Origin: Balneolaceae bacterium UBA2956
GTDB lineage: Bacteria > Bacteroidota > Rhodothermia > Balneolales > Balneolaceae
Direction: 5' to 3'
DNA length: 7,090 nt
NCBI GenBank assembly: GCA_002348545.1
Contig: DEBM01000053.1
Location: 1 to 7,090, forward strand
Positions 1 to 6,121 of this stretch are shown one piece after another; position 1 is the stretch's first letter, and each line of letters starts with the position of its first letter. The notes beneath the pieces are model-generated. The model ran no database searches. It saw only the letters and a list, made by a program, of their open reading frames with translations, and had not been told where the DNA came from. The translations under genes were made by a program, and so were the position numbers.

Positions 1-479
1 CTTCCAAATTCTGATAATGTTTTGCCTAGTTGAAATGCTACCATTGAAAAGTCGTTGCTTCCATTTTTATAATAATCATATATAACCTGATATGTATCTA
101 AGCCGTAGAAGTCATCGCCGTTAATTACTATAAATGGACTGTTAATTAGACCTCTGGCAGATAATATTGCATGACCAGTGCCCCAGGGCTTCTCCCTATC
201 TAATGGTGCCGTGAAATTTTTTGGTAAGTCATTCACATCTTGGAATGCAAAATCAACCTGAATAGACCCTGAATATTTATCTGTTATTTTTGATTTAAAC
301 TCTTTTTCTATGTCTTCTCTAATTATAAAGACAACCTTACGAAATCCGGTACGCATTGCATCATAGACAGAGTAGTCAATAATAGTTTCACCACTGGGAC
401 CAACATTGTCCAACTGCTTTAAACCGCCGTATCTTGAGCCCATACCTGCTGCCATTACTAAAAGTGTTATATCTTGCAT
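1..479 (-). CDS. Sugar-phosphate nucleotidyltransferase-like protein, N-terminal part (runs off left edge)
   Basis: The ATG at 479 opens a frame with no stop to the window edge, giving 159 residues. The start MQDITLLVMAAGMGSR is the nucleotide-binding loop of the NTP-transferase (GT-A like) fold, matching the family pattern A-A-G-x-G-[ST]-R, followed by GGLKQL with a lysine at about residue 21. VGPSGE (about 26-31) and KPWGTGHA (about 97-104) fit the base and sugar-phosphate binding segments. INGDDF (about 119-124) supplies the likely metal-binding aspartate. Relatives are about 300 residues long, so roughly half is missing. Family members make nucleotide-activated sugars; the substrate cannot be read from this part. 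An AGGA lies 12 nt before the ATG, a slightly long spacing. The gene follows the pilin cluster after 93 bp on the same strand and could be its last cistron, perhaps supplying sugar for glycosylation or surface polysaccharide, or an unrelated neighbour. Confidence 0.85.
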   Translation of the reverse strand, partial: MQDITLLVMAAGMGSRYGGLKQLDNVGPSGETIIDYSVYDAMRTGFRKVVFIIREDIEKEFKSKITDKYSGSIQVDFAFQDVNDLPKNFTAPLDREKPWGTGHAILSARGLINSPFIVINGDDFYGLDTYQVIYDYYKNGSNDFSMVAFQLGKTLSEFG

Positions 480-572
480 TAAAATCTAAATTCCTAATGA
501 ATAATTAAGTTTATACGTGTTTTACTCTTTTACTGATCAAATATTAACAAGATAATAGATGAAAATTGTAAA
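480..572 (-). other. Intergenic gap before the nucleotidyltransferase gene, no clear terminator
   Basis: This AT-rich gap of 93 bp lies between the stop of the LamG minor pilin and the nucleotidyltransferase start. I see no GC-rich hairpin followed by T residues, so readthrough from the pilin operon is possible. A weak sigma-70-like pair can be drawn on the minus strand (TTGATC, 19 bp, TATAAA), but the spacing is long and I would not call it a promoter. The only translation signal is AGGA about 12 nt upstream of the ATG. Confidence 0.4.
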
Positions 573-2465
573 CTAAAACTCTAGGAGGCTACCCGGTATT
601 ATAAACGGATCCAAACCGATCAAATAACCAGAAAATTCAGGGATGTTCCCACGAGTTATGGATGCAGAAGCACCCTGTATATCTACAGAGTATTTCGATA
701 CGACAGAACCTATGACATCGCTATTACCAGTTAGAATTAGTGATTGACTGTAATTTAGAACTGCCCCATAGAGTGCGGTATTATTAAGCATTAGGCTGCT
801 ACCTTTAGCGATTATGATACCGTACGATGAAACGTTATCGTAATTGGCTACACCCTCTACATATACAACAGTTGGACTATCGTAGTCTCTTCCAATTTGA
901 GAGTTTGAAATATAAAGATTCCCACTGCAAACTATAAAAATCCCTCCATTAATAATTGAATTTGAATTTATTGTTATGTTACCATCAGAAACGATATACC
1001 CGGGACCATTGAATGTGGTGTTAGATATAAGTAGATCACTCTTGGCTAATAATTTTTTATCGGTGTAGCTGCTAAGGTTTACAGTCTTATTGACAAAAGA
1101 GGAGTTACTCATCTTTGATAAAACCGGTCCAGCTGTCCAGGTCGCTCCATACTTTGTTCCGTCATTGTTTGATTGGGTTTGAGCATCATTGGCTCTATTT
1201 CCGGAGTTTTCCTGAAAGTTATAGTATGCAGTTAGACCAGTTTCGTTACCGTCAAGTATTGTATCCTTAAAGGCAGATATTTGAGCTTGAGTTCTGGTTA
1301 TATTCCACAACCGCATCTCATCAATGTAACCACCAAAGTACCTGTAACTATTGTAGTCACCACTGTGAAATTTGGTATCTTTATTTCGCCCGATTGAGAT
1401 ATCACCAGGATGGTTCCATAGTTTAGAACCTTGCCCGGAGCCGAATTCCTGTCCATCTAAATAACCTTTAAATGCGTTATTAGATTTTGAGTTTCCTCCA
1501 TTTAACGTTAGTGCAACATGATGCCATGTTCCATTTTGAATGTTATTAGTGGAGAGCCACGTCCCCTGCCAATTACTTTCACCACCAGGTTCATTCCATC
1601 CTCCAACGTATAGCTTACCACCATGTATATAAATATTTAACCCTCTGACAGTACCACCCTGTTCATAAATTGTCTGTTTTCTATTGGTAATTGATTTATC
1701 ATTCACCTTGAACCATGCCTCTATGGTTTTTTGTGTGTGATGGCTTCCCGTATTAATATCGCTAGAATTATTAATTTTTACGTAGTCATTATTGCCATCA
1801 AACGAAAGTGCGAAATTATTATAAGCTCCTGGGGCTGATGCTGCGCTCGATAATAGTGACTCATACTGACTCGTGTTTAAATCAGGAAATGCAGGATGCG
1901 GGTTTAAAATTACTCCACCTGTTCCGCCCCCAATGTATGTTACTCCATTGCTTGCTGCACTTCCAGTTTGTACGGTACCGTTAAAAAACATATCACCAAT
2001 AATACTACCACCAGGCTTTGAATAAACCTGACCGGCAACATTTTCCGCATATAAAGCAAAACAAAAAGCTTCAGGGAGCGATGATAACAATAATCTCATA
2101 TTCCTCTCTACATCATCTATTGTGCCAGTACTTTCAAGCATTAAATAATGTGTTTTTGATAGAGAAACACCAAGCTCATCACTTTGATTATCAAAAGAGA
2201 CGGTATATGTACCATTATTAAAATTTTCAGATATTAGTGAGGTACTCCTAGAAGACCTGTACGATTGTATGCCATGTTCAATACCTGTCATAGCAAGGCT
2301 ACGTGCTTTTATATCCAGGGTGTGGTAGCCACCTGTGCGTGATTCGATCGATGAAAACCTAGCAAGATAAAAAGCAAAAATACTAAGAAGAATAAAAATA
2401 CCCATTGTCGATGCCATGAGTATAACCCCTGATTCATCCTCGGCAACTTTCTTCAGATATTTCAT
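573..2465 (-). CDS. PilX/GspK/MshP-like minor pilin carrying an inserted LamG domain (probable tip adhesin)
   Basis: The protein has 630 residues. A 13-residue basic leader ends in ESG and is followed by a hydrophobic helix (about 14-36). Mature position 5 is Ala rather than Glu, as is usual for GspK/PilX-type subunits, which sit at the top of the pseudopilus. The segment ARSLAMTGIEHGI (about 54-66) resembles the A-x-x-A-x-x-G-I stretch of PilX N-termini. Residues about 217-446 look like a concanavalin A-like/LamG domain: FALSFDGNNDYV at its start, IEAWFKV, GTWHHVALT, GYLDGQ, ISIGR, GYIDEMRLW and ending GLTAYYNFQENSG. Flanking residues 135-216 and 455-625 form an Asn/Ser/Gly-rich beta-repeat region (IIGDMFFNGTV; then IVSDGNITI, GGIFIVCSGNLYIS, GAVLNYSQSLIL) typical of pilin-linked beta-helix ectodomains. 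LamG therefore looks inserted into a pre-existing ectodomain. The ATG overlaps the stop of the GspJ-like gene as TAATG. I infer a cell-surface adhesive tip subunit; the ligand is unknown. MshQ of MSHA systems also carries LamG but is a separate protein. Confidence 0.85.
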   Translation of the reverse strand: MKYLKKVAEDESGVILMASTMGIFILLSIFAFYLARFSSIESRTGGYHTLDIKARSLAMTGIEHGIQSYRSSRSTSLISENFNNGTYTVSFDNQSDELGVSLSKTHYLMLESTGTIDDVERNMRLLLSSLPEAFCFALYAENVAGQVYSKPGGSIIGDMFFNGTVQTGSAASNGVTYIGGGTGGVILNPHPAFPDLNTSQYESLLSSAASAPGAYNNFALSFDGNNDYVKINNSSDINTGSHHTQKTIEAWFKVNDKSITNRKQTIYEQGGTVRGLNIYIHGGKLYVGGWNEPGGESNWQGTWLSTNNIQNGTWHHVALTLNGGNSKSNNAFKGYLDGQEFGSGQGSKLWNHPGDISIGRNKDTKFHSGDYNSYRYFGGYIDEMRLWNITRTQAQISAFKDTILDGNETGLTAYYNFQENSGNRANDAQTQSNNDGTKYGATWTAGPVLSKMSNSSFVNKTVNLSSYTDKKLLAKSDLLISNTTFNGPGYIVSDGNITINSNSIINGGIFIVCSGNLYISNSQIGRDYDSPTVVYVEGVANYDNVSSYGIIIAKGSSLMLNNTALYGAVLNYSQSLILTGNSDVIGSVVSKYSVDIQGASASITRGNIPEFSGYLIGLDPFIIPGSLLEF

Positions 2466-3025
2466 TAATCGTGGTAGCTCATTTTTTGACCAAATCGAAA
2501 ATTATTTGGAAATATAAAAGATTTTAATGACAGCTCATCTTGGTCTCTTTTAAATTTCATTTCTAGCCTAAGTAGGTGGACACTATTTGCTTGATCTATT
2601 GACATGCCGGATACCATAGGAGATATTAAGTTGAAACTATTATCATAATAAAAAAAGCCGTTTGAATTCAAAGCTGCTATGGAGCTAGATAGAGGACTGT
2701 AATTTGCACTACCAATCCTCATGTTAAAATTAGAGGGAGAAACTAGTTGAAAGTCTTTATCGATATTCCTTGCGTTTTTTAAAAAGATACTATTTTGGTC
2801 TGACTGCACAAAGCTTGCTGGACCAGATTGAGATTGAGATTCTCTCATTAATTTCCAAAAAGCTATTCTTGATTCGCTCACAAAGCCTTGGCGGTTTGTT
2901 TCTTTTACAAAAAAGTCAGCACCTTGAAAAAGCATGGTAGCAGCCATCGATCCTATCACTCCCACCAAGACTATGACTATTACTAATTCTATAAGAGTGA
3001 ATCCGCTGTTGTTACTTTTTTTCAA
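2465..3025 (-). CDS. GspJ/PilW/MshO-like minor pilin
   Basis: The protein has 186 residues with a short leader (MKKSNNSG) and the prepilin cleavage motif G/FTLIEL, including the conserved Glu5, followed by a hydrophobic helix VIVIVLVGVIGSMAATMLF. The segment FFVKETNRQGFVSESRIAFWKLMRES (described by its ends: about residues 38-63) is the amphipathic second half of the N-terminal helix, and its arrangement resembles MshO/PilW/GspJ proteins. The C-terminal half is beta-rich and has no recognisable catalytic residues. The only start that gives a leader is TTG at 3025, preceded by AGG nine bases upstream; it lies 2 bases after the TAG of the upstream gene. The rare start codon and tight spacing suggest translation coupled to the gene before it, at modest level. 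Position fourth in a G-H-I-J-K order supports the J assignment. MshO and PilW are indistinguishable alternatives from sequence alone. Confidence 0.8.
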   Translation of the reverse strand: MKKSNNSGFTLIELVIVIVLVGVIGSMAATMLFQGADFFVKETNRQGFVSESRIAFWKLMRESQSQSGPASFVQSDQNSIFLKNARNIDKDFQLVSPSNFNMRIGSANYSPLSSSIAALNSNGFFYYDNSFNLISPMVSGMSIDQANSVHLLRLEMKFKRDQDELSLKSFIFPNNFRFGQKMSYHD

Positions 3026-3027
3026 TA

Positions 3028-3510
3028 CTAAATACCTGAACTTATAATCATTGTATCACTTATTGATGATAGAGTGGGATGTGAAACTTTTACCATTATA
3101 CTTTTATAATTTGTTTGGCTTGATTGAGGAACATGAAAACCGGTCACAGGCGAAACATATTCAACAGTAACTGAGCAACTAAACGCAGGATAATCAGTAA
3201 AGGATGGCTCAAAATAACCGTTAAAATCATCAATATCATCGAACTCTTTTATCTCTGATTCACCCAATTCTTTCCCGAGTAGTGAAGACCATGGTGATGA
3301 TAAATTTTCATCATACCTTCTAGCGCGGATTTCATTTTGGATACTACTTAAAATCACACTTTGTACGGTTCTTATTTCTGAGTTGGCTCTGATTGTTTTT
3401 CCAGTATTTAAAGCACGTAAAAAAACCATAAAAGACAGGGTAAGTAAGATCAAAACCACCATTACCTCAACCAGGGTGAATCCTTTATTGTCTGTAAGCA
3501 TTGGCTTCAT
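3028..3510 (-). CDS. GspI/PilV/MshD-like minor pilin
   Basis: Starting at the ATG at 3510 the protein has 160 residues with leader MKPMLTDNKG, cleavage before FTLVEV (Glu5 present) and a hydrophobic helix MVVLILLTLSFMVFLRAL. The stretch SSIQNEIRARRYDE is characteristic of GspI/MshD relatives, which keep an acidic/Arg-rich helix after the membrane part. A single mature cysteine lies in AFSCSVTVEYV. A GTG at 3525 would add five residues, but the ATG is preferred: its first base is the last base of the upstream stop (TAATG) and AGGTGG stands 11 nt before it. It is a structural subunit thought to act in the initiation/tip complex. The downstream GspJ-like gene starts 2 bases after its TAG. Confidence 0.8.
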   Translation of the reverse strand: MKPMLTDNKGFTLVEVMVVLILLTLSFMVFLRALNTGKTIRANSEIRTVQSVILSSIQNEIRARRYDENLSSPWSSLLGKELGESEIKEFDDIDDFNGYFEPSFTDYPAFSCSVTVEYVSPVTGFHVPQSSQTNYKSIMVKVSHPTLSSISDTMIISSGI

Positions 3511-4004
3511 TAGTTTATATTCCACCTACCCGTAACAGGCTCAATAGTAATTGTCTTCGAGTTTATACTTACTATACCACCTGATTTCGGCTCACCAAGG
3601 GGTAAAAACTGAAGCTCCGATGAGCCCCCAAAGTTTGCGGAGCGAATATCAACATCACGCATCACTGAATTATCTAAAGAAATAATACCATTTTGGCTAT
3701 TGGGATAATCACCTACCACTGTCCTTGCACCATCAGGACCCTTGTAAATGGTATAGCTATCGTCGGACAATGAAAAAACAATTGTAAGTGTATCGTGTTT
3801 ACCAAAGGCCATTGCTCTAATAAGATCTATGTCACTTGTGATCTGATCAATTGCGATCTGTTCTCCTACAGTAGATAATCCTGTTCGAGTTCTTGTGGTT
3901 GCCATGGTAGCAAAGATTCCTAGTATGATTATGATTAAGATCAACTCCATTAAGGAAAAACCAGGGAAGGATCTGTTGGCTATTTTTCTTTTTATTTTAT
4001 CCAT
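3510..4004 (-). CDS. GspH/FimT/MshC-like minor pilin
   Basis: From the ATG at 4004 the protein has 164 residues. The leader MDKIKRKIANRSFPG precedes FSLMEL (Glu5 present) and a hydrophobic helix ILIIIILGIFATMATT. The following TRTRTGLSTVGEQIAIDQITSD resembles the helix of FimT/GspH subunits, and the end, ITIEPVTGRWNI, matches the C-terminal beta-strand style of GspH/FimT proteins (I-x-I-x-P-x-T-G-R). A TTG at 4010, two codons upstream, is an alternative start: GAAG lies about 8 nt before it, whereas the ATG has no close Shine-Dalgarno. The choice changes only the leader length. The gene is separated by 35 bp from the PilE-like gene upstream and overlaps the next gene by one base (TAATG), implying co-translation. 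Confidence 0.8.
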   Translation of the reverse strand: MDKIKRKIANRSFPGFSLMELILIIIILGIFATMATTRTRTGLSTVGEQIAIDQITSDIDLIRAMAFGKHDTLTIVFSLSDDSYTIYKGPDGARTVVGDYPNSQNGIISLDNSVMRDVDIRSANFGGSSELQFLPLGEPKSGGIVSINSKTITIEPVTGRWNIN

Positions 4005-4039
4005 GGTCAAAAAGGATCTTCGACCAGAAGAATACGACT

Positions 4040-4522
4040 TTAAATAGAGTAAGTAAAGGACTTTCCAAAAGAAGGACTATCCTCGTCAATGTCTTCGATT
4101 TTTATGTAGTACATTACCTCTCCAGTCATTTTAATGGTATCATTCCAGGTCTCGTACAAAAAGGCATTGTTATTCGCGTTTTTAGGTAACTCACCCGTTG
4201 CAAAAAGATCTTTAGGTGCCATGGGGGAAAGCAATGAATCCATGGGTGTATTAGCCCAGTCATCATCCATTATTTTCATTTCATTTTCTGGTGGTGGCGG
4301 AAAATGGGCAATTCTGCCCTTTTGTTGGTGCATTCTGTAAAAATAATGAAAGAATGCCTCACGGATGGTCTGCATATTAGCGACATTCCGTTTACCCTGC
4401 ATCTCCTCAGAAACTCCATTGTATGCTGGAATAGCAAAACTAATAAGCACACCCATCAGAGCAAGGGTGACTACAAGCTCCATCATTGTAAATCCAGAGT
4501 TGGTCTTAATTTTTTTATTCAT
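4040..4522 (-). CDS. PilE/GspG-like type IV pilin, second copy heading the minor-pilin operon
   Basis: The protein has 160 residues with leader MNKKIKTNSG and cleavage before FTMMELVVTLALMGVLISFAIPAYNGV, a standard N-methylated pilin helix with Glu5 and the A-I-P-A-Y bend seen in major pilin families. The following NVANMQTIREAFFHYFYRMHQQKG is a helix of GspG/PilE type. A PPPP stretch (about residues 74-77) and acidic loops follow. The C-terminus (EVMYYIKIEDIDEDS) is beta-like. There are no cysteines, so there is no disulphide-bounded D-region as in pseudomonal PilA. The ATG has only a weak AAGA upstream, and the strong terminator ends 47 bp before it, suggesting low expression relative to the 146-residue pilin. 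It may be a minor subunit or an alternative major subunit. Confidence 0.8.
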   Translation of the reverse strand: MNKKIKTNSGFTMMELVVTLALMGVLISFAIPAYNGVSEEMQGKRNVANMQTIREAFFHYFYRMHQQKGRIAHFPPPPENEMKIMDDDWANTPMDSLLSPMAPKDLFATGELPKNANNNAFLYETWNDTIKMTGEVMYYIKIEDIDEDSPSFGKSFTYSI

Positions 4523-4569
4523 TCTTAAATATTCTGTTAAACGCCTTCAATGTATTTCGTTTCCAATTT

Positions 4570-4601
4570 AAAAAGGCTCCGGTTTCTGCCGGAGCCTTTT
4601 T
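4570..4601 (-). terminator. Strong rho-independent terminator/attenuator between major pilin and minor pilins
   Basis: Two perfect 13-bp inverted arms (4570-4582 and 4589-4601), AAAAAGGCTCCGG and its complement, enclose a 6-base loop. The A/T ends make it a terminator on either strand. On the coding (minus) strand it lies about 40 bp after the stop of the 146-residue pilin and before the minor-pilin genes, which have no evident promoter of their own. A role as a partial terminator that lowers minor-pilin transcription is inferred. Confidence 0.88.
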
Positions 4602-4642
4602 AGATACTTCTAGTTTTAATCTAATTAAATCAGATCAAATCC

Positions 4643-5083
4643 TTAGCTACCGGCGCCGTCTTCTCTTGCACCTAGTGAACCTACCGCGTCGTTATTGCCA
4701 CCGGTGTTGGTTCCTTTATCGTAGTCCCAGTGAACAAGGGTGCCGTCACCGCGCATGTGTGTGATGTTCGCACTCTGGGAGCTAAAGCGCCACTGTCCAT
4801 CATCGGATGCGTTCTCATCTGCGTTAGTGTAGCCAGCAGGCTTTGTTTCGAGTGCATCCCATGGATTGGTTGGCCAGCTGCGGCGACCATTTTCCATCAG
4901 CTTCTCAGTTGCATGTGACTCAAGACCAGCTCTAATTGCGCTTATAACTGCGTCTTCAGCAGCCTCTTCAGCTTTCTGTACAGATGTCATGTATCTTGGG
5001 ATTGCTACCGCGGCCAAAATTCCTAATATAATTGTGACCATTATTAATTCGATCAGTGTGAATCCTTTGTTATTGTTCCTCAT
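4643..5083 (-). CDS. Type IV pilin (probable major pilin, PilA/MshA/GspG-like)
   Basis: The protein has 146 residues. The very short leader MRNNNKG is cleaved before FTLIELIMVTIILGILAAVAIPRY, a textbook N-methylated pilin N-terminus with Glu5 and the proline bend. The helix continues as EEAAEDAVISAIRAGLES. In the globular part, WPTNPWDAL and DGQWRFSS followed by HMRGDGTLVHWDYD resemble MSHA-like and GspG-like pilins, where a W-x-Y-D strand ends the domain. The tail is Gly/Asn/Asp-rich and flexible, with no cysteines. AAGGAG lies 6 bases before the ATG, the best ribosome binding site in the window. The codons are more GC-rich than in the neighbours, and a strong terminator follows, all consistent with high expression. 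There is only a 60-bp gap after the 240-residue prepilin gene and no promoter in it, so both probably share the sigma-54 promoter at 5908-5924. Major-subunit status is inferred. Confidence 0.85.
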   Translation of the reverse strand: MRNNNKGFTLIELIMVTIILGILAAVAIPRYMTSVQKAEEAAEDAVISAIRAGLESHATEKLMENGRRSWPTNPWDALETKPAGYTNADENASDDGQWRFSSQSANITHMRGDGTLVHWDYDKGTNTGGNNDAVGSLGAREDGAGS

Positions 5084-5143
5084 GTTGTTCTCCTTAGTTT
5101 TAACCTTTGGTTGTGGTTTTGGTGTGCTCGTTTATTTGGTTAA

Positions 5144-5866
5144 TTATGGTTGTAATTTTTTCCAGAATGATGATGGACTTTCAAGGTCAGCAACAAACAT
5201 TATGGGTGCGATTGACTGACTACCAGATCCTGATCCAGCGATCACTGTATATATGTAGTGGCCATCCTGGAAGGGGCTTTTAATAGCCTCACCACCAAAC
5301 CCATCTAGAAATTCTTCTGCACCTTTGCCAACTGTAAGCATGCCTTGACTATAATAAGATGCTGAAGGATCTTCTTCAGTGCTCACAGACGCATTAACGC
5401 CTGATGAAACCTCTGGGACTAGAGCATCTGGATTATTGGTCCCGAAGCATGAAGCCCATTTGGGAGCGTCGGTTGTGTTATCGAAGCTTGTAAATGTAGG
5501 TGCAGTCGTCACAGTACCATCATCACCGATTATTCCCTGAACTGCAAGTTTTACATTATACTCAGCGTCTGCCTGATCACCTGTATAAGTATAACCATTG
5601 CTTGATGGAACTGGCTCATTGTACTTGAACTGACCAGGAAACCTTCCACGACCTGATTTTGTGACCTGCTCGTTGTAAAAGTTGTTTGCAGATTTTAGAA
5701 TTTTATCAATATCGGCGAGCGTTTTTTTCTCTTTAGCACCCTCACCAACACCTGAAAATTTTGGGGCTGCTGTAGTCGCAAGAGTAGCCATCATTGCTGT
5801 TGTGACTGCAAATTCAGCGAGTGACTGTCCACTGACATTTTTTAAATAGCGTTTTATTGATTTCAT
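5144..5866 (-). CDS. Non-canonical prepilin-like protein, paralogue of the upstream 226-residue protein
   Basis: I do not recognise a named family. From the ATG at 5866 the protein has 240 residues. The leader MKSIKRYLKNVSG is followed by QSLAEFAVTTAMMATLATTAAPKFS: a prepilin-type helix with Glu at mature position 5, but Gln instead of Phe/Met at position 1, giving a start more like TadE/Flp (GQSLxEF) than classic pilins. Shared with its neighbour are the helix ending in NFY, the motif GRGRFPGQ (about 72-79), KYN, SPFQDGH followed by IY (about 197-205), AG-G-GS, AD-E-PS and a terminal LQP. The middle 110 residues diverge and contain Asp/Ser/Thr-rich stretches. A single Cys is at about 140. 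A TTG at 5872 would place the Shine-Dalgarno directly against the start; the ATG has AGAGG at 6 bases and is preferred. I infer a structural pilus-like subunit under sigma-54 control; the function is unknown. Confidence 0.75.
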   Translation of the reverse strand: MKSIKRYLKNVSGQSLAEFAVTTAMMATLATTAAPKFSGVGEGAKEKKTLADIDKILKSANNFYNEQVTKSGRGRFPGQFKYNEPVPSSNGYTYTGDQADAEYNVKLAVQGIIGDDGTVTTAPTFTSFDNTTDAPKWASCFGTNNPDALVPEVSSGVNASVSTEEDPSASYYSQGMLTVGKGAEEFLDGFGGEAIKSPFQDGHYIYTVIAGSGSGSQSIAPIMFVADLESPSSFWKKLQP

Positions 5867-6121
5867 ATTCAACCTCTTTATTGTGTCTATTAAATCTACT
5901 AAAGGTTAGCAATTTCTATGCCAACTCTCTCTATATTGATGATCTTTTTCAAAAAATTTCTCATAAAAGTTTGATGAATAGCAGTTTTCCGTCGTAAAGG
6001 GCTTTATCTTCAACATCAATCTGGATAATTCTCTTCATATTATAATTTTTTAATTTTTGAATCAATTCGTTACATATTTGTAATTATTGGTGACATCGTA
6101 TCTATGTGTTACACTTACCAT
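5867..6121 (-). other. Intergenic region between the paired prepilins, with promoter but no clear terminator
   Basis: This 255-bp AT-rich gap holds the second sigma-54 type promoter at 5908-5924 and the Shine-Dalgarno AGAGG of the downstream gene. No GC-rich hairpin with a T tract follows the 226-residue gene, so readthrough into the second transcription unit is possible. A weak imperfect repeat near 6091-6115 (GTGACA against TGTTACAC) could fold but looks poor. Two overlapping minus-strand frames of 25 (5961-6038) and 36 codons (5906-6016) exist without ribosome binding sites, and I do not call them genes. Confidence 0.5.
5908..5924 (-). promoter_or_regulatory. Sigma-54 (-24/-12) promoter for the 240-residue prepilin and the major pilin
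   Basis: The minus strand reads TTGGCATAGAAATTGCT, matching the sigma-54 pattern YTGGCAC-N5-TTGCW at nearly all informative bases, with GG and GC exactly 12 bases apart. The predicted start site is near 5897, giving a leader of about 31 nt before the ATG at 5866 with its AGAGG. The same element precedes the paralogous gene. Pilin genes are commonly driven by sigma-54 with a PilR-type activator; no regulator gene is in the window. Confidence 0.8.

Noticed and set aside
505..535. Sigma-70-like promoter (TTGATC, 19 bp, TATAAA) before the nucleotidyltransferase gene
   Set aside because: The -35 matches only four bases, the spacing is too long, and such AT-rich matches are expected by chance here.
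2018..2221. Plus-strand open frame of 67 codons
   Set aside because: It is antisense to the N-terminal part of the LamG minor pilin, with no domain and no conserved context.
4134..4571. Three overlapping plus-strand open frames opposite the 160-residue pilin
   Set aside because: They are antisense to a gene with an unambiguous prepilin N-terminus, have no recognisable domains, and overlap each other.
4866..5219. Plus-strand open frame of 117 codons
   Set aside because: It lies antisense to the major pilin and the end of the 240-residue prepilin, which have clear prepilin motifs and ribosome binding sites. Its hydrophobic stretch is just the reverse complement of the pilin helix region.
5906..6038. 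Two overlapping small minus-strand reading frames (25 and 36 codons) between the paired prepilins
   Set aside because: Neither has a Shine-Dalgarno, they overlap each other in different frames, and the 36-codon frame runs into the sigma-54 promoter at 5908-5924.
6091..6115. Imperfect hairpin just after the 226-residue gene as a terminator
   Set aside because: The arms are short with a bulge, AT-rich, and not followed by a T tract on the coding strand.
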